DNA of 64,000 bases from Schistosoma mansoni (GCF_000237925.1 NC_031500.1:18749753-18813752), one strand, 5' to 3'. Positions 10,146 to 22,344 are shown, counted from the first letter of the stretch. Notes: a model not told the origin generated them from the letters alone. Numbers and translations are program-made.

Positions 10146-11187
10146 TGTATATTATCGATGGGATCAATAAAATCGTATTAGTCACCGATTCCTAATAATA
10201 TAAGCAATGTGAATTTTACATACTAATTAATGTCATTTAATATACATTCTAGAGTTGTTTTTTACCCCCCCCCCCTAACAATGATAATAAAGGAAAAGGG
10301 ACATATTGACCGTGTTATTCTTCATTCATGTCAAATTATTCATAATGAATTGAATAAATCAAAGTATATTCCATTTGCCCCCCCCTCCAACCCCTTCATA
10401 TTCCTTCTGTAATAATGATTTACATTAAGATTTGGGCATATTCAGTCAAGACAACAACAACGACTGTTACCAACATTAATCGAGTATAACCTTTGATCTA
10501 GTTAGGGGTGGTGTACAAGTGTCATATTATTAACACAAATTCAATAAAGATTGAAATAAGCCTTGTACTAACTACTACTAGTGTACAATATCGATTTTTT
10601 ATTTTTCTTCCACATACCCCATACACAAATGAGTCATTACCGTATGTCTGTCAAAGTGAATACATCATTACAATTTTAATTACAATGACATTTGACTCAT
10701 TTATAGTTAATGATAGGATTTTATCGATTTTTTTATTTTCATGATACAATGTCAGCATTGTCATTATTGTAACTATGGCAACAATGTTTGATTTAAATTA
10801 TGGACAAATAAAAAAAATGGCTGTTTTTTTTATTTTAATGTATTGATTGACTAATCGATTTTTATTTTTAATATTTAATCGATAATGTAATATAATATAT
10901 ATTTTGTGATGTAAACATTAGATATACATATACACATGTAATTGATTGAATTATTGATTATACAAATCATGATGACACACCCCGAAAAATGTTTGTAACA
11001 TGGTTGTGGTGGTGGTGGTGCGTGCGAGGAGGGGGTTAAAACATATGTTGCTATGATTACTTTTTTCTTTTTTCCGTCGAATGAAATCATAAGTAAAATT
11101 TAAGTATTTATTGTTTAATGATAATTATAAATAGTGGAATGTGGAGTTAATTATTTTGATAGTGAGGTATATTTCTGACTTATAGTA
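10146..11187. other. Spacer, no gene seen
   Basis: About 1 kb of AT-rich sequence with C-runs (10265-10276, 10379-10386) and a GGTGGT run near 11005. Short frames only. Confidence 0.35.
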
Positions 11188-11560
11188 TATAGATTCAAAC
11201 AAACAATCCTAAAAACTTCACCCCATTGCACAAACAAGTGGCTATCAAGATTCAGCAGCTGAATGGATAACGCGATGGCATTTGAAGCGAAAGGTACTGG
11301 GTTCGCATCCTAGAGTGACACATCAACTCTAAGATGTGGCAGGTACATTCAGCTAACGAGTCCCAAATAGGATGAAACGCTCGTCAAACTGGATTCCACT
11401 GCTAGCCACTATCCATCATTACTTATAAAGCTTGTGACTTCAGGCGATATCAAGGCAGTTCGCATAGGATGCATATATAGCAATAAGAGACTGATCAATT
11501 ACAGTCCTAAATAACAATGGGAAGATACAAGTAAACAACACTAAGTGAATTTAAATAAAC
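11188..11560 (+). mobile_element. Family A, slightly more than one unit
   Basis: Starts AGATTCAAACAAACAATCCT and ends with the same junction sequence again (AGATACAAGTAAACAACACT), so the copy is circularly permuted. Ribozyme CTAACGA...GATGAAACGCTCGTCAAAC is mutated and has the AAA insert. Confidence 0.78.
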
Positions 11561-11570
11561 GTATTATTTT

Positions 11571-11865
11571 ATATAGTTGAAATCATGATTCAATTGAAGC
11601 TAGATCACTATGGAAAACCTAGAAGCACTGGACAGCCGTTACGTCCTATTGTGAGACTCCTCAGCAGTGCTTCGTCTCAGTTGTCTAGTGGTTAAGCGCT
11701 CGCGTGCGACACTGATAGGTCCTGGGTTCGAATCCCGCGAGGCGGGATCGTGGGCGTGCACTATTGAGAAGTTTCACAAAAGGGACGAAACGGCCATCCA
11801 GTGCTTCCAGGTTTTCCATGTTGGTCTAGCTTCAATTGACTCATGATTTTAACTATATCTTTTAT
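11571..11865 (+). mobile_element. Family B fold-back copy
   Basis: Antisense arm 11571-11675 (ribozyme with GTAA) joined to sense 11676-11865 (GGGTTCGAATCCC; ribozyme TTGAGAA). Both ribozymes predicted inactive. Confidence 0.75.
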
Positions 11866-12064
11866 TATTTGTTATTGAATTTTCATTAAAATTTGAAAGA
11901 ATGGTTTGATAGAAGTGAGATACCAAATGGTATACAAAATATGATGTGTCAAAACTGCATTTCAGTAATTGAGATGTAAATAATTTCAATATTCCGTCCA
12001 ACAATCTTAACTGAACTTTTTCAAAGTAATAACAAGAAACAAAATTATCGGTGAGTCTATAATT

Positions 12065-12715
12065 TATGGATGACCTGTGAGCGACGCTACGGTGAAGCTT
12101 TGGAGGATGTGGAAACCTTCACATATCTGGACAGCATCATTAATAAACACGGTGGTTCTGATGCAGATGTGAGGGCGAGGATCGGCAAAGCAAGAGTAGC
12201 ATATTTAAAAACTGAAGAACATCTGAAACTCAAAACAATTGTCAACCAACACGATGATCACAATTTTCAATACAATTGTCAAGACGTGACAATTGCATGG
12301 GGCAGAGACGTGAAGAACTACGAAAGTTATCATCCTGAAGATACAGGTGTTTATTAACAGTTGTCTACACAAAATACTTCGGATCCGTTGGCCAGACACT
12401 ATCAGCAACAAGCTACTGTGGGAGACAACATAACAGATTCCAGTGGAGGAAGAAATCAGAAAGAAGCGCTGGAAGTGGATAGGACATACATTGAGGAAGT
12501 CACCCAACTGCGTCACAAGACAAGCCCTCACATGGAATCCTGAAGGCCAAAGAAGAAGAGGAAGACCAAAGAACACATCACGCAGAGAAATCGAGACAGA
12601 AATGAGAAGAATGAACAGAAATTGGATAGAACTAGAAAGGAATGCTCAGGACAGTGGTTTGGAGAATGCTGGTCGGCGGTTTATGCTTGATTGGGAGTAA
12701 CAGGCGTAAGTAAGT
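12065..12715 (+). mobile_element. RTE/SR2-type non-LTR 3' end
   Basis: Frames 12070-12357, 12361-12543 and 12443-12700 are one C-terminal coding region split by frameshifts: GEALEDVETFTYL, SDADVRARIGKARVAYL, then [15 protein letters not shown] and [18 protein letters not shown]. These are typical of the region after the RT domain in RTE elements. Ends CAGGCGTAAGTAAGTAAAAG, a short (GTAA) tail. Confidence 0.85.
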
Positions 12716-12734
12716 AAAAGTAAGTTTTAGCGAG

Positions 12735-12985
12735 TCTAAAGTGACCTTGGGAATGTCCACCTACTAACTAGGACCGAATGAGCGTTATAAATTAGAATGA
12801 GGAACTAGAATTAAGATTTACATTTGATGGTTATGATTAAGGATTAGATTTATAGTTTTCATCACGAACTGATATTAGCTATAATGATAAAATGATATTT
12901 AGCCAAATGTATGAATAAATTTCGCGCTAAAATCCAAGACCCGTTATCTTATATCTGATTGGCTCATCCATAAATTATATATAAA
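12735..12985. repeat. Unnamed dispersed repeat, partner of 23770-24005
   Basis: Shared blocks include GAACTAGAATTAAGATTTA-like sequence, ATATTAGCTATAATGATAAA and CTGATTGG near the end. Roughly 250 bp, diverged. Confidence 0.45.
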
Positions 12986-13499
12986 ACATTTGTAGTACTG
13001 TCTACTCATTTAACCCAGTGATCAAATACTATACACTTGACTGAAAGAGTTCTTCAATCGATGGCAATGACTAGACACTATGGTATTGGCTACTAGTCTT
13101 ATAGACTAGTAAAAACGTTTTGCTGCGGATATATTTGATACAATGATTAAGAAATCTTGTTAGTTTGAATTCTCTGGGCTATTGTGTGTTGTATACCAGT
13201 CTATACGTCAATCAGTTCACGAACATTTGTAGTCATAATCTTCAGCTTGACTAATCGGAACATGATGATGTATATTCCCAAACCTTAGTACATTTTTCAA
13301 ATACATTAATGATTAATCGATCAGTGTCGTCAGTGAAATTTCACAGACTTCCGAGTTCTTTGACTTCATAAATCATAGTTGGTGCAGGGAAATTTAGGAA
13401 CGGCCAGTCGAAGACGTAGCATTAGACAGTGAAGTCAATGACTGCTGAACTGCATCGTGTTGGTAGGTGTATATTGGAGGAACATTAAGGTGGAGGATA
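12986..13499. other. Spacer, no gene seen
   Basis: No repeat family recognised. Short frames only. Confidence 0.3.
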
Positions 13500-13765
13500 T
13501 CAGTCTAATGTGCTTTCGTAAAATATGAAAACCATGCATCGAATAAATAACTCGCTCATCTTCCATCATTCGTCGTTTAAATGTCCCATGATTCTTTCAA
13601 TCCCATTGTTATCATAGTTAATTTTTGTTTCCCTAACTGTTTTCTCGAATTGAATCTTCTCAATCTTCTGAAGGCGTGCAATCCACTTCCACTTGGTGTT
13701 ACATACTACACACGCCTGTCGACATAAGTAGCATACACCAAAGGTGCAGGTTATCTGGCTGTATT
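13500..13765. repeat. Unnamed dispersed repeat, partner of 33440-33690
   Basis: Both copies share TTTAATCTTCTT/AATCTTCT, GGTTACATACTAC and CATAAGTAGCATAC-like blocks in the same order. Confidence 0.45.
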
Positions 13766-13929
13766 ATTTTCATTTATCGTAAACAACGATTGAAGAGGGA
13801 CAGCACACATTGATTGATCGCTGAGTAATCACTAATCTAATATTTGTTTAGACTTTGGTGTTGATTAAATTCTAGTCTAGTTACCTATATGAGTGTCTAA
13901 GTAGCTTGTTCATCATATTCTCTTTCTTT

Positions 13930-14245
13930 TGGTGATTGTCTGGACTATGAAGACCTCGACATCTGAGGGGAAGCACGGAATACAATGGAGAGATCGGATG
14001 CAAGTACACGATTTGGACTTCGCAGATGACCTAACCCTTATGCCTCATACACAAATGCGGGTCAAGACAAAAAGTGAAGCAGCCTCTACATCAGTCGGCC
14101 TCAGCATATACAAGGGTAAAAGCAAGATCATCAAATTCAACGCAGAGAACACCAGCACAATCACACTTGGCTGAGAAACTCTGAATGAGATGGACACATT
14201 CTCGTACGCGATCAGTATCATCAATGAACAAGGTGTGGTGGTCAG
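13930..14245 (+). mobile_element. RTE-type fragment with RT catalytic box
   Basis: Frame 13929-14174 reads STSEGKHGIQW then LDFADDLTLM, the FADD form of the RT catalytic box, then a frameshift and LNEMDTFSYAISI. Lies upstream-type relative to the copy at 12065 and belongs to a separate insertion. Confidence 0.8.
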
Positions 14246-14683
14246 TATTCAATATAATCCTTAAACTTTGTATACAGTTCGTCCTGATAACCGTCACTAG
14301 TTAACGCCCCAACGGTGCACAAATCAGAAGGCAAATACGAAGTGTTGGTTACGTTGATTATTGAACCACGCACAGATCACCATGATTAAAAGTACGTTAT
14401 GCAAGCATGAAAGAGTAGTGCCGAAAAGCAAGCGAGTGTGCGAGTCAACGAGTCATCGTGTTAGAGAGTCAGTGAACAAGATTAAAATGTACATATATAT
14501 ACACATATGGAAATGGATGAATCATCGAATCAATTAAGCGACTAGTAGTAGTAAGGTTAGCAGAATGAATATATGCGTAGGCAGTAAGCAATACTCAAGC
14601 ATACATAATAAAGGTACAATAGTATAGATAGGTTGTTATTGTACGAATGACTCTGTCCGTTAAATAAGTTCTAAATAAGTCCT
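14246..14683. other. Spacer, no gene seen
   Basis: AG-rich stretch without recognisable coding or repeat content. Confidence 0.3.
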
Positions 14684-14850
14684 ATTTGAAGTGAATAACA
14701 CGATGGCGTTTGAAGCAAAATGTACTGGGTTCAAGTCCCAGAGTGAACATCAATTCTGAGATGTATCAGGTACATCCAGCTGACGAGTCCTAAATAGGAT
14801 GAAATGAGCATCCTGAATTCCTCTGCAAGCCGCTATCCATCTTTGTTGAT
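14684..14850 (+). mobile_element. Family A partial copy with near-intact ribozyme
   Basis: GGGTTCAAGTCCC B-box-like, then the ribozyme at 14770-14821 without the AAA insert. Ends CTATCCATCTTTG. Confidence 0.75.
14770..14821 (+). ncRNA. Hammerhead ribozyme, family A, intact core
   Basis: CTGACGA (14780-14786), stem II GTCC/GGAT (G-T closing pair), GAAA (14801-14804), stem III ATGAGCAT, cleavage after C14812. Stem III has T-A in place of the consensus C-G pair. Stem I has one C-A mismatch. Confidence 0.6.
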
Positions 14851-15052
14851 AATAAACTTAATTTTGTATTTTTTTCTGGGGGGGGGACGAAAATCAATAT
14901 ATTTCAAATGTCCAATTCTTAATCATTGAATTGTGTTTTGTTTTGTTTAAATTCATCTTGATGACTCATCAGACAAGATTGAATTTTATTGATTTAATTT
15001 CCCAAATTTGTTTTTACAATTAATCGATCGATTTGAAAAAAAAATATTTGAA

Positions 15053-15445
15053 GGGGTTTTTTGTGTGGATATTATAGTAATTTTAATAGTTGAGATCATG
15101 AGCTGATTGAAGCTAGACCACCATGGAAAAACTGGACAGAACTGGATGATCATTTCGTCCTATCGTAGGACTCCTCAGTGGCAGTGCGCATTCATGATCC
15201 TGCCTCGCGAGATTCGAACCAGTCTCGCGCCAGAGCACTTAACCGATAGACCACTAAGCCGGAATCCGATGGTGTTTATGTCTAACTTCAACCAATCCAC
15301 GAAGTTGAGCAACCGTTCACCAATTATCTTCAATGAGTTCCTATCTCACAACAGATGTGTTTTGAACTCCACTGGTCACTGCTTTTCACCAGAACTCCAG
15401 GATTTACCTCTCGAAGTCAGTCACTAGTGTGCATATGATGAGTAT
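15053..15445 (-). mobile_element. Family B antisense copy, near full length
   Basis: From GAAGGGGTTTTTTGTGTGG through the ribozyme, B-box complement, CCACGAAGTTGAGCAACC and ACTAGTGTGCATATGATG. Confidence 0.8.
15139..15188 (-). ncRNA. Hammerhead ribozyme, family B, +CCA variant
   Basis: CTGAGGA and GAAA intact; stem III is ATGATCAT with T-A in place of the consensus C-G. Three extra bases (CCA) lie between stem I and CTGA, so activity is doubtful. Confidence 0.55.
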
Positions 15446-15957
15446 TATATATGAGTAGTATTAAATCTATTGAATTTTTGAGAGAATTTGATACACTTTC
15501 GATGAACTCATTAAGTAGAAAAGGCATTTTTTACAGTTAAATGAGTCATCATTATTTGATTGGACATTTTCATTTGGCAAGAATTATGTAGATGACTCAT
15601 GCTAAACTCCTGTACTACCCCCTATCCAATATATATGGATATAAAAAACTTCAGATATTGATCATATTGACTTGAAAATATTACCCTAGATACTTGCTAC
15701 TATGCCTTTTTCCTATTTCCTAACACTTTCTTGAAAAATAGTTGGATATCTGTAGATTGTATTCGTCACAACCCTAGCGATCCCGGTGGTTAAGCGTTTT
15801 CTACAAGACCTGAAGTCTAGATTAAATCAGCGATATGGTTGTGGGCGGGTATTGCTTAGAGCCCTATACCAGAATGAAAGGACTTTCCAGTGATCATTAA
15901 TTTTCAAATGATATCTCAGCTGAGATCAACCTGTAATGATTATTAACTAAAAATCAA
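15446..15957. other. Spacer, no gene seen
   Basis: AT-rich. 15770-15870 (GATCCCGGTGGTTAAGCG) is a possible old tRNA-like trace. Confidence 0.3.
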
Positions 15958-16137
15958 ATCAGAAGGGGTTTTGTGGAGATTTCAGTATTCTCATAGTTGA
16001 AATCATGAGTCAATTGAAGATAGACCACCAAGGAAAACCTGGAAGCACTGGAAGGTCGTCTCGTCCTATTGTGGGACTCCTCAATGGCAGTGCGCATTCA
16101 CGATCTCGCCTCACGAGATTCGAACCCAGGACCTAAT
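15958..16137 (-). mobile_element. Family B antisense partial copy
   Basis: TCAGAAGGGGTTTTGTGGAG to TTCGAACCCAGGACCTA. Ribozyme reads TTGAGGA with GAGA and the extra 3 nt; inactive. 16280-16560 looks like a much older family B trace. Confidence 0.75.
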
Positions 16138-16889
16138 CAAATTAATTTCTATAAAACTCCTTTGGCTAGATTTTTGGAATTCTCAGGAATCAATGTTTTA
16201 TTATAGGAAGTTGTGGAGATTGATGAATTGATAGCCTTACATTGAATGACTTTGATCAGATAACCATTCAAAAATCTAGAGTCACTAGAATATTGTCTAG
16301 TCTTAGTATGGGAATCCACAATAATCCACATCTACAAACCTAGTGGGTACTGAACTTAGGAATTTCAGACATCCTGGTGAGCGATTAGCCTTTAGACTGC
16401 TGATTTGGTACATTATGATTAGCTTTTCCTAACTTTAGTCGATTCATGATATTGAGTGACCTTCTTTCAACGCCAACGATGAGATCGATCTCATATGTTA
16501 TATGGTCAAACTTTGCTAATCACGGCTCCTCACTTTAAATACTGGAATCACCTTTCTAAGTTAGTCGTTGGGACGAATATGACTAGTAAAAGGGAAGGTC
16601 AATGTTCATACTGAAATGTTCGACTTACTTGAAAGCAGATATTTATTTAGTCCCTTAAATGGAGATGATAAGTATTCACTTTCACTTATTATGGTCACAA
16701 TTATGACAGAACGAGAGAATGTAGAGAATGATGGATGATCTGAAATACCAAGCAAAAGCTTTGATTTACTGACTGATTCGGTTACTTTCGTATCAGTCTT
16801 TTCGATTCATGGTCATGTTATTCTGGAAGTGTCTTATCTGTAGGAAAAATATTTTAGTTTACTAGAAATACTCATTACGCCGTTTGGAG

Positions 16890-16985
16890 CCTATCTAAGG
16901 TTACTGCCTGTTCCAAGCTCGGGTAAAGTAAGTACATCTCCCCCATAAAAAGAATCCCCCTAAGAAAACGCTAACCGAGAATACT
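16890..16985 (-). mobile_element. Second non-LTR family, 5' region fragment
   Basis: Complement of the block at 59005-59155 (GGTTAGCGTT..., TTGGGACCGGCAGTAGCC-like). Short and degraded. Confidence 0.5.
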
Positions 16986-17639
16986 TATATCATCGTTCAT
17001 TGTTGTTTATTAAAATTCAAAGCTTTAAACTCAAGCAGTTCAGCTCGTTGAAGCTGCCTATAGCTAACTATTGTCACGTAAGATGATTTTGTGCTAAATA
17101 TTGACTGCAGTGTTAAATCTCAGTGCTCACTGAAAAATTGATCCAGAAAACTATTGTCTGGAGTGCTGTTAGAAATATGAGAACGTTAATCACTTCCCTA
17201 TTGTCCATATCACCGAATGTGTATTTTTACTTTCCAGTCAGCCTATGACACCTACGACTTAAGAAATGATTGAGCTGTTTTAATACAAACTGTTCTGTTT
17301 CGGACTCAAAAACGATAGCTAGCATACAACGCTTCAATGATTTCCCGCTAACACAGGAAGAAGGAAAAGTATGGGAAAAACTTGATATTCATGCAAAACT
17401 GCTTGAACTGATACAACTTAATAGGAGTAGTAACGGAAAGCATAATCATAAAACACACAAAAAACAATGAACCCAGGATAGTGGCATCCAGTCAAAGGAG
17501 GGACAGTTCATGTGAAAGACCTGACCAGAAGAAAATTTATCCCTATTTCAGTTACAAGTAAGACCTTAGTATTATTACTAAAGATTAATTAATCTTATGG
17601 TTGCCTTACTAGCACCTAGAAGGAAAATTGAATTATTAG
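16986..17639. other. Spacer with an unrecognised 66-codon frame
   Basis: Frame 17270-17470 (+) contains QEEGKVWEKLDIHAKLLELI and ends Lys-rich. It may be a transposon remnant; no family is recognised. Confidence 0.25.
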
Positions 17640-17965
17640 CAGTGTTCCTTTAGGTTCTGCCATGATAAGCAGATCGACTGGAAAACAGTAAAACTAAAAG
17701 CAATAACTTAAGGTTATAGAGCAAAGTGGTATTAATGACTGAACAGAGGCGTAACAACAGTAAGGCATTTCTCTCAGACAACCGCATCTGAGATTATTCT
17801 TCCTTCTTCAAACGGAAGGTTGGTATTAGAAAAAATTGATCACATCTCACCTTACCCATGGACTTCTATCTCCGGAAGTAATGACCTTCAGAAATACGGT
17901 GGTACAACCTCCTCCGTGGACCACATATTTTCCGGTTCTAGTTTTACTGCTCACAAACTAACCTA
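17640..17965 (+). mobile_element. Second non-LTR family, decayed 5' region
   Basis: Shares GTTCTGCCATGATAAGCAG, GACTAAAAGCA-like and TCTCAGACAACC-like blocks with 57940-58320 in the same order. Confidence 0.5.
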
Positions 17966-18212
17966 GTTGGTATGATAAGACCAAAAGGGACAAGTGTTTC
18001 AGCCAATAATAATTCAGTTAGTTCATCATAAAAAACAGGCCCAATCACTATGACAGGATAGCACCCACATATTGGACTGAAATATGTACTATATGGAATC
18101 GCTTAAATGTGTACTCCTGAAAAGTCTTTAATTAAAACAAAATAGCCATTTACTCATTTTTATTAACTCTTCAGTTTACTGACGACTGTTAGCTTAATGT
18201 ATACTCATTTCA

Positions 18213-18440
18213 TAGTTGAAAGCGTGAATCAATTGAAGCCAGATCACCATGGAAAACCTGGAAGTACTGAAGGGCCGTTTCGTCCTATTATGGGACTGGA
18301 TTCGAATCTCACGAGGCGAGGTCGTGGATGAGCACTGCGGAGGAGTCCCACAATAGGACGAAATGGCCGTCTAGTGCTTCCAAGTTTCCCATGGTGATCT
18401 AGCTTCAATTGACTCATGATTTCAACTATAAAATTACAGA
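18213..18440 (+). mobile_element. Family B mini fold-back
   Basis: About 80-base antisense arm, a short loop (GGACTGGATTCGAATCTC) and a ~120-base sense arm. The arms can pair almost throughout. Ribozyme core changed (CGGAGGA). Confidence 0.78.
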
Positions 18441-18837
18441 CAACTGTTGTGATATATATGGTTACATGTTAGCTTAATGTATAATCTCATTTCTTTGTGT
18501 ATTCATTAGAAAGTAACATATTCTATCTTTCTGAATGATACAACATATGACCTTTTGTAAATTATTTATTCTAACTGACTTGTTTATTTACCTTTAAATT
18601 ATTCGTAAACAAGAAAAGGAATATGTTTATTAAGTATCAGTATTTATTTATAAGGGAGTGGTGTTCGTTCTAGAATACCACAAGGGGTACATATAAGTGT
18701 ATGGAACATATATGATTATATAATGTATCTAATTAGGGTATATGAATTATTGTTAGTGATTGACCCCATTTGTTAGGGTTTATTGATAGTAACGAATACC
18801 AGCTTTGAAATAAGATTACTTTCAACGATGTTGTATT
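18441..18837. other. Spacer, no gene seen
   Basis: AT-rich, nothing recognised. Confidence 0.3.
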
Positions 18838-19120
18838 AAATTCACTTAGTATTATTTGTTTGAATCTTCCCATTGATGTTTAGGACTGCAAATGATCAGT
18901 CTCTTATTGGCCATATGTTCATACTGTGAGTATTGCCTCGATATAGCCTTTATTCAAAGCATTGTAAGCAATGATGGATAGTGGCTAGCAGTGGAATCCA
19001 GTTTGACGTGCGCCGCTTCGTCCTATTTGGGACTCGTTAGCTGGATGTACCTGGCACATCTCGGAGTTGATGTGTCACTCTGGGACTCGAATCCAGTACC
19101 TTTCGGTTCAAACGCCATCG
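18838..19120 (-). mobile_element. Family A antisense copy
   Basis: TTCACTTAGTATTATTTG to CAAACGCCATCG. Ribozyme with CTAACGA, GAAGCGG box and AAA insert; inactive. Confidence 0.75.
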
Positions 19121-19266
19121 TTGTACTAATTTGTATAGTCAATAACCATAGATTCGAGATGTATATGAAAAAGTACTGATTTTAAATGATTGAAAGTAAT
19201 CCAGATGAAACGTTAGGTCCAGATTTTGTTATCTGACTGTTATTGACAACTTATCCTGAAGGAATT

Positions 19267-19830
19267 TGTTATATCCCGTGGAGAATTACGAATGGTAACT
19301 TTGAGGACTATTTATGGACCAATATGATATGTATATTTCCTATTGTGTAAATGCTAAGTAACTTAACTATTCATATTCATGTTCCTCTTATGATAAGCTT
19401 TATTTTGACCCATAAACTACTACTGTACGATTTGCCATTCCTGAGTTATCCCTAGTCTATTAATTACTGTTCCCCTTATTCACAGCTACATTTGGCTGGA
19501 TCTTGTACAAATGTTATTTTCTATTTTATGGTACGATGTGGTCTGTTTGTTTGGTATATAAACTCGGTATGTTTGAGAATAATGACTCATATTACAGAGG
19601 ATGTTATTGATGTTCTAGACTTAACTGGTTGGGCTAGGCAGATAGCTGGATTGATAAGTACTCAAGACTGCTCATACGGCTTTTGTGTATCATTGGGCGA
19701 TCAATAAATTCACTGTTCTCCTTTAGGCGGTCTCATAACGTCATATATATCAATTGGGCAAGAACGTACGCACTCAATCGATATAACAACTGGGCACGCA
19801 CTCACAACTTATTACAGAATTGTTGCTACA
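19267..19830 (+). mobile_element. Family D LTR (Ty3/gypsy-like), most complete copy
   Basis: Starts TGTTATATCCCGTGGAG, contains GGTATATAAACTCGG (TATA), ends TTGTTGCTACA: TG...CA, about 564 bp. The next bases (CATTGGACTTGAACC) begin TGG three bases on and could be a primer-binding site. Downstream 19831-20515 shows no open gag. Confidence 0.6.
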
Positions 19831-20516
19831 CATTGGACTTGAACCCAATGTAACCCGTATTATTAGGAAATGTGAGTCTAAGAGACCCGAGAAATGTGCA
19901 GCGTCATGGTTATCAATCGATAAATGCAATAGTAAATCCAGAATCGGTCATAAACTTGTAACAGTGTTTACTCCTGACATGAATTGCAGTTGAACATGAT
20001 TATATGTAACTCGACGAAGAAAATATAGTATTTTTAACACTATGTAAGAACTGTTACGTAATCACAGTTTGATTATGCAATTAGCTATTACATAATTTCA
20101 TCCTATTTAGGAACTTCACTTACAAATATGTATAATTTGACGAAAGTGAATAGTGAAATTCTAGGGAGGTGCAAATTTATTGATCCAGTCTATCTTATAA
20201 AGATTTTTCGAGATTTTACGTATACTAATAAATACTGACATTATGTATGGACGTTTTTTTGTTGTAGTTTTGTTCTCTGGGCTAGATAGTTTGGTCGTGG
20301 AGCTTTCATCGTCCTTCTGAACGACATCATCAGCATAAACTTCGGGTAGAAGGTGAAGTGTTTTTTTTTTGTTTTTAGCTGGTTAACATTCATCATTGAC
20401 ATCAATTATCATATGGAACTAATGTCATCAATACAAAAAAATACCACAGTCAACATAGTAAACTGATTTCAAACATCATCATACTTAATGATTGGCTTAA
20501 CAACTATCTTACTAGT
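19831..20516. other. Sequence after the LTR, no open coding
   Basis: May be leader of the LTR element for the first 150 bases; then AT-rich sequence with T-runs (20250-20258, 20360-20369). No gene seen. Confidence 0.3.
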
Positions 20517-21000
20517 CTTACTTACTTAGGCCTGTTACTCCCAATCGAGCATAGGCCGTCGACCAGCATTCTCCAACCTACTCTGTCCTAGGCCTTCCTT
20601 TCTGGTTCTATCCAATTTTTGTTCATTCTTCTCATTTCTGTCTCGATTTCTCTGCGTGATGTGTTCTTTGGTCTTCGTCTTCTCATTTGGCCTTCAGGAT
20701 TCCATGTGAGGGCTTGTCTTGTGACGCATATTGGTGATTTTCTCAATATGTGTTCTATCCACTTCCAACGCTTTTTTCTGATATCTTCCTACACCTGAAT
20801 CCCGTTTGTTCTCTCCCACAGTAGAATGTTGCTGATAGTGTTTGGCCAACGGATCCGAAGTATCTTTCGTAGACAACTGTTAATAAACACCTGTATCTTC
20901 TGGATGACGGCTTTCGTAGTTCTCCACGTCTCTGTCCCATAGAGTAGAACTGCCTTGACATTTGTATTGAAAATTCTTATCTTGGTGTTGGTTGATATGG
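20517..21000 (-). mobile_element. RTE-type non-LTR 3' end
   Basis: Minus strand: AISTNTKIRIFNTNVKAVLLYG, ILRIRWPNT, then frameshifted [11 protein letters not shown]-type and [15 protein letters not shown]-type sequence; the plus strand begins CTTACTTAGGCCTGTTAC. Joined at 21000 to a family F copy. Confidence 0.82.
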
Positions 21001-21440
21001 CCACGCGTATATAGCCTCTTCCAGGGAAGTTCTACTGACTACCTTCTCGTACCACGGGTGTTGTTTACGAAATAAAGAGGACAAAAAGCGAATGTCAGGT
21101 GCCTTAACTGAGTTAATGGACACGGAAAGTCCACCTAGAGGAGTTGGAAAACCCTGATTCCAAAACAATGGTGCACATGGGCTCCAATATCCTGAAGGAA
21201 CAAATGGCGTATGAAAAACAATTGTTGGTCACCAGCTACCATGAGACTGCATCTTCTCACGATGCTCGGCTGCCTTGTGGATCAGATCTTTAGGTCAAAG
21301 GCTCCGGGTGTGGGCCCCTAATAAAACCACCTGCTTCAGTTCGGGCACCTGGACAGTAACACAGCCTTCACACAAGTCGAATGAGATTTGTGCGGCGCAT
21401 ATATATCTGGTGGTTCCTTGTACCAATATTTAAATAAATA
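21000..21440 (-). repeat. Family F repeat
   Basis: Minus strand contains [15 protein letters not shown] and the ACCCGTGG form of the junction. Ends in GTACCAATATTTAAATAAATAA, family F's start in reverse. Confidence 0.7.
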
Positions 21441-21659
21441 ATATATATTACTTAACTTGGTATTTATGTGGGTGTGTTTGTGTATATGAGTCAAGGTGTG
21501 TGGTCCTTGTATTGTTGAATGAGAAATCTTGACAAGTACAAGTTATTTGATGACAGAAATCCTTTTTTTGGAGAAAAACAACAATATTACTAATGGTAAC
21601 ATTCAATATGTTAGTATTATTTGTATTGAATAATTATGGATGTGATGGAAATATTGCAT

Positions 21660-22056
21660 ACTATTTCTAATTTCACAAGCATTGTGAGCAAAGATGGATA
21701 GTGGATAGTGGAATACAGGATGCGCGTTTAGTCCTGTTTGGGACTCGTCAGCTGGATGTACCTGCCATATCTCAGAGTTGATGTGCCACCCTGGGACTCG
21801 AACCCAGTACCATCCGCTTCAAACGCCATCGCGTTATCCACTCATCTACTGAGTCCTGATATCCACTTGCTTGTGAAATGGAGTGAAGTTTGATTTCACT
21901 TATTATTGCTTGTTTGAATCTTCCCATTGACGTTTAGGACTGCAACTGGTCAGTCTCTTATTGACCATATGTGCATACTGTGCGTATTGCCTCGATATAG
22001 CCTTAATTCACAAGCATGATAAGCAATGATGGATAGTGGCTAACAGTGGAATTCGA
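21660..22056 (-). mobile_element. Family A, 1.15-unit copy
   Basis: CACAAGCATTGTGAGCAAAG at the left and CACAAGCATGATAAGCAATG at the right are the same part of the unit, about 350 bases apart. Ribozyme without AAA insert, but GAAA is TAAA; inactive. Confidence 0.78.
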
Positions 22057-22344
22057 TGTTTGAACTGATCATACTGAATTACTCTATAGGCTTATTAAAT
22101 GATGGTGAGTTTGAATAAATCGGTGATAGGAATTGGGATACCGTAAGTAATGGATTTGATTCTTGAAAGAAAAAAATCATTGATTGGATAGAATATAGGT
22201 ATATTCCATTAAGAGACTTCAAAGATTCCACTAGCATAGATGAACACAATTAATTCTACATAGATTATGATTGATTAACTGACTTTATATTTAATAATGA
22301 TGGGGTTTATTGACAAATTATTTGATGATATAGTTATTGAGATG

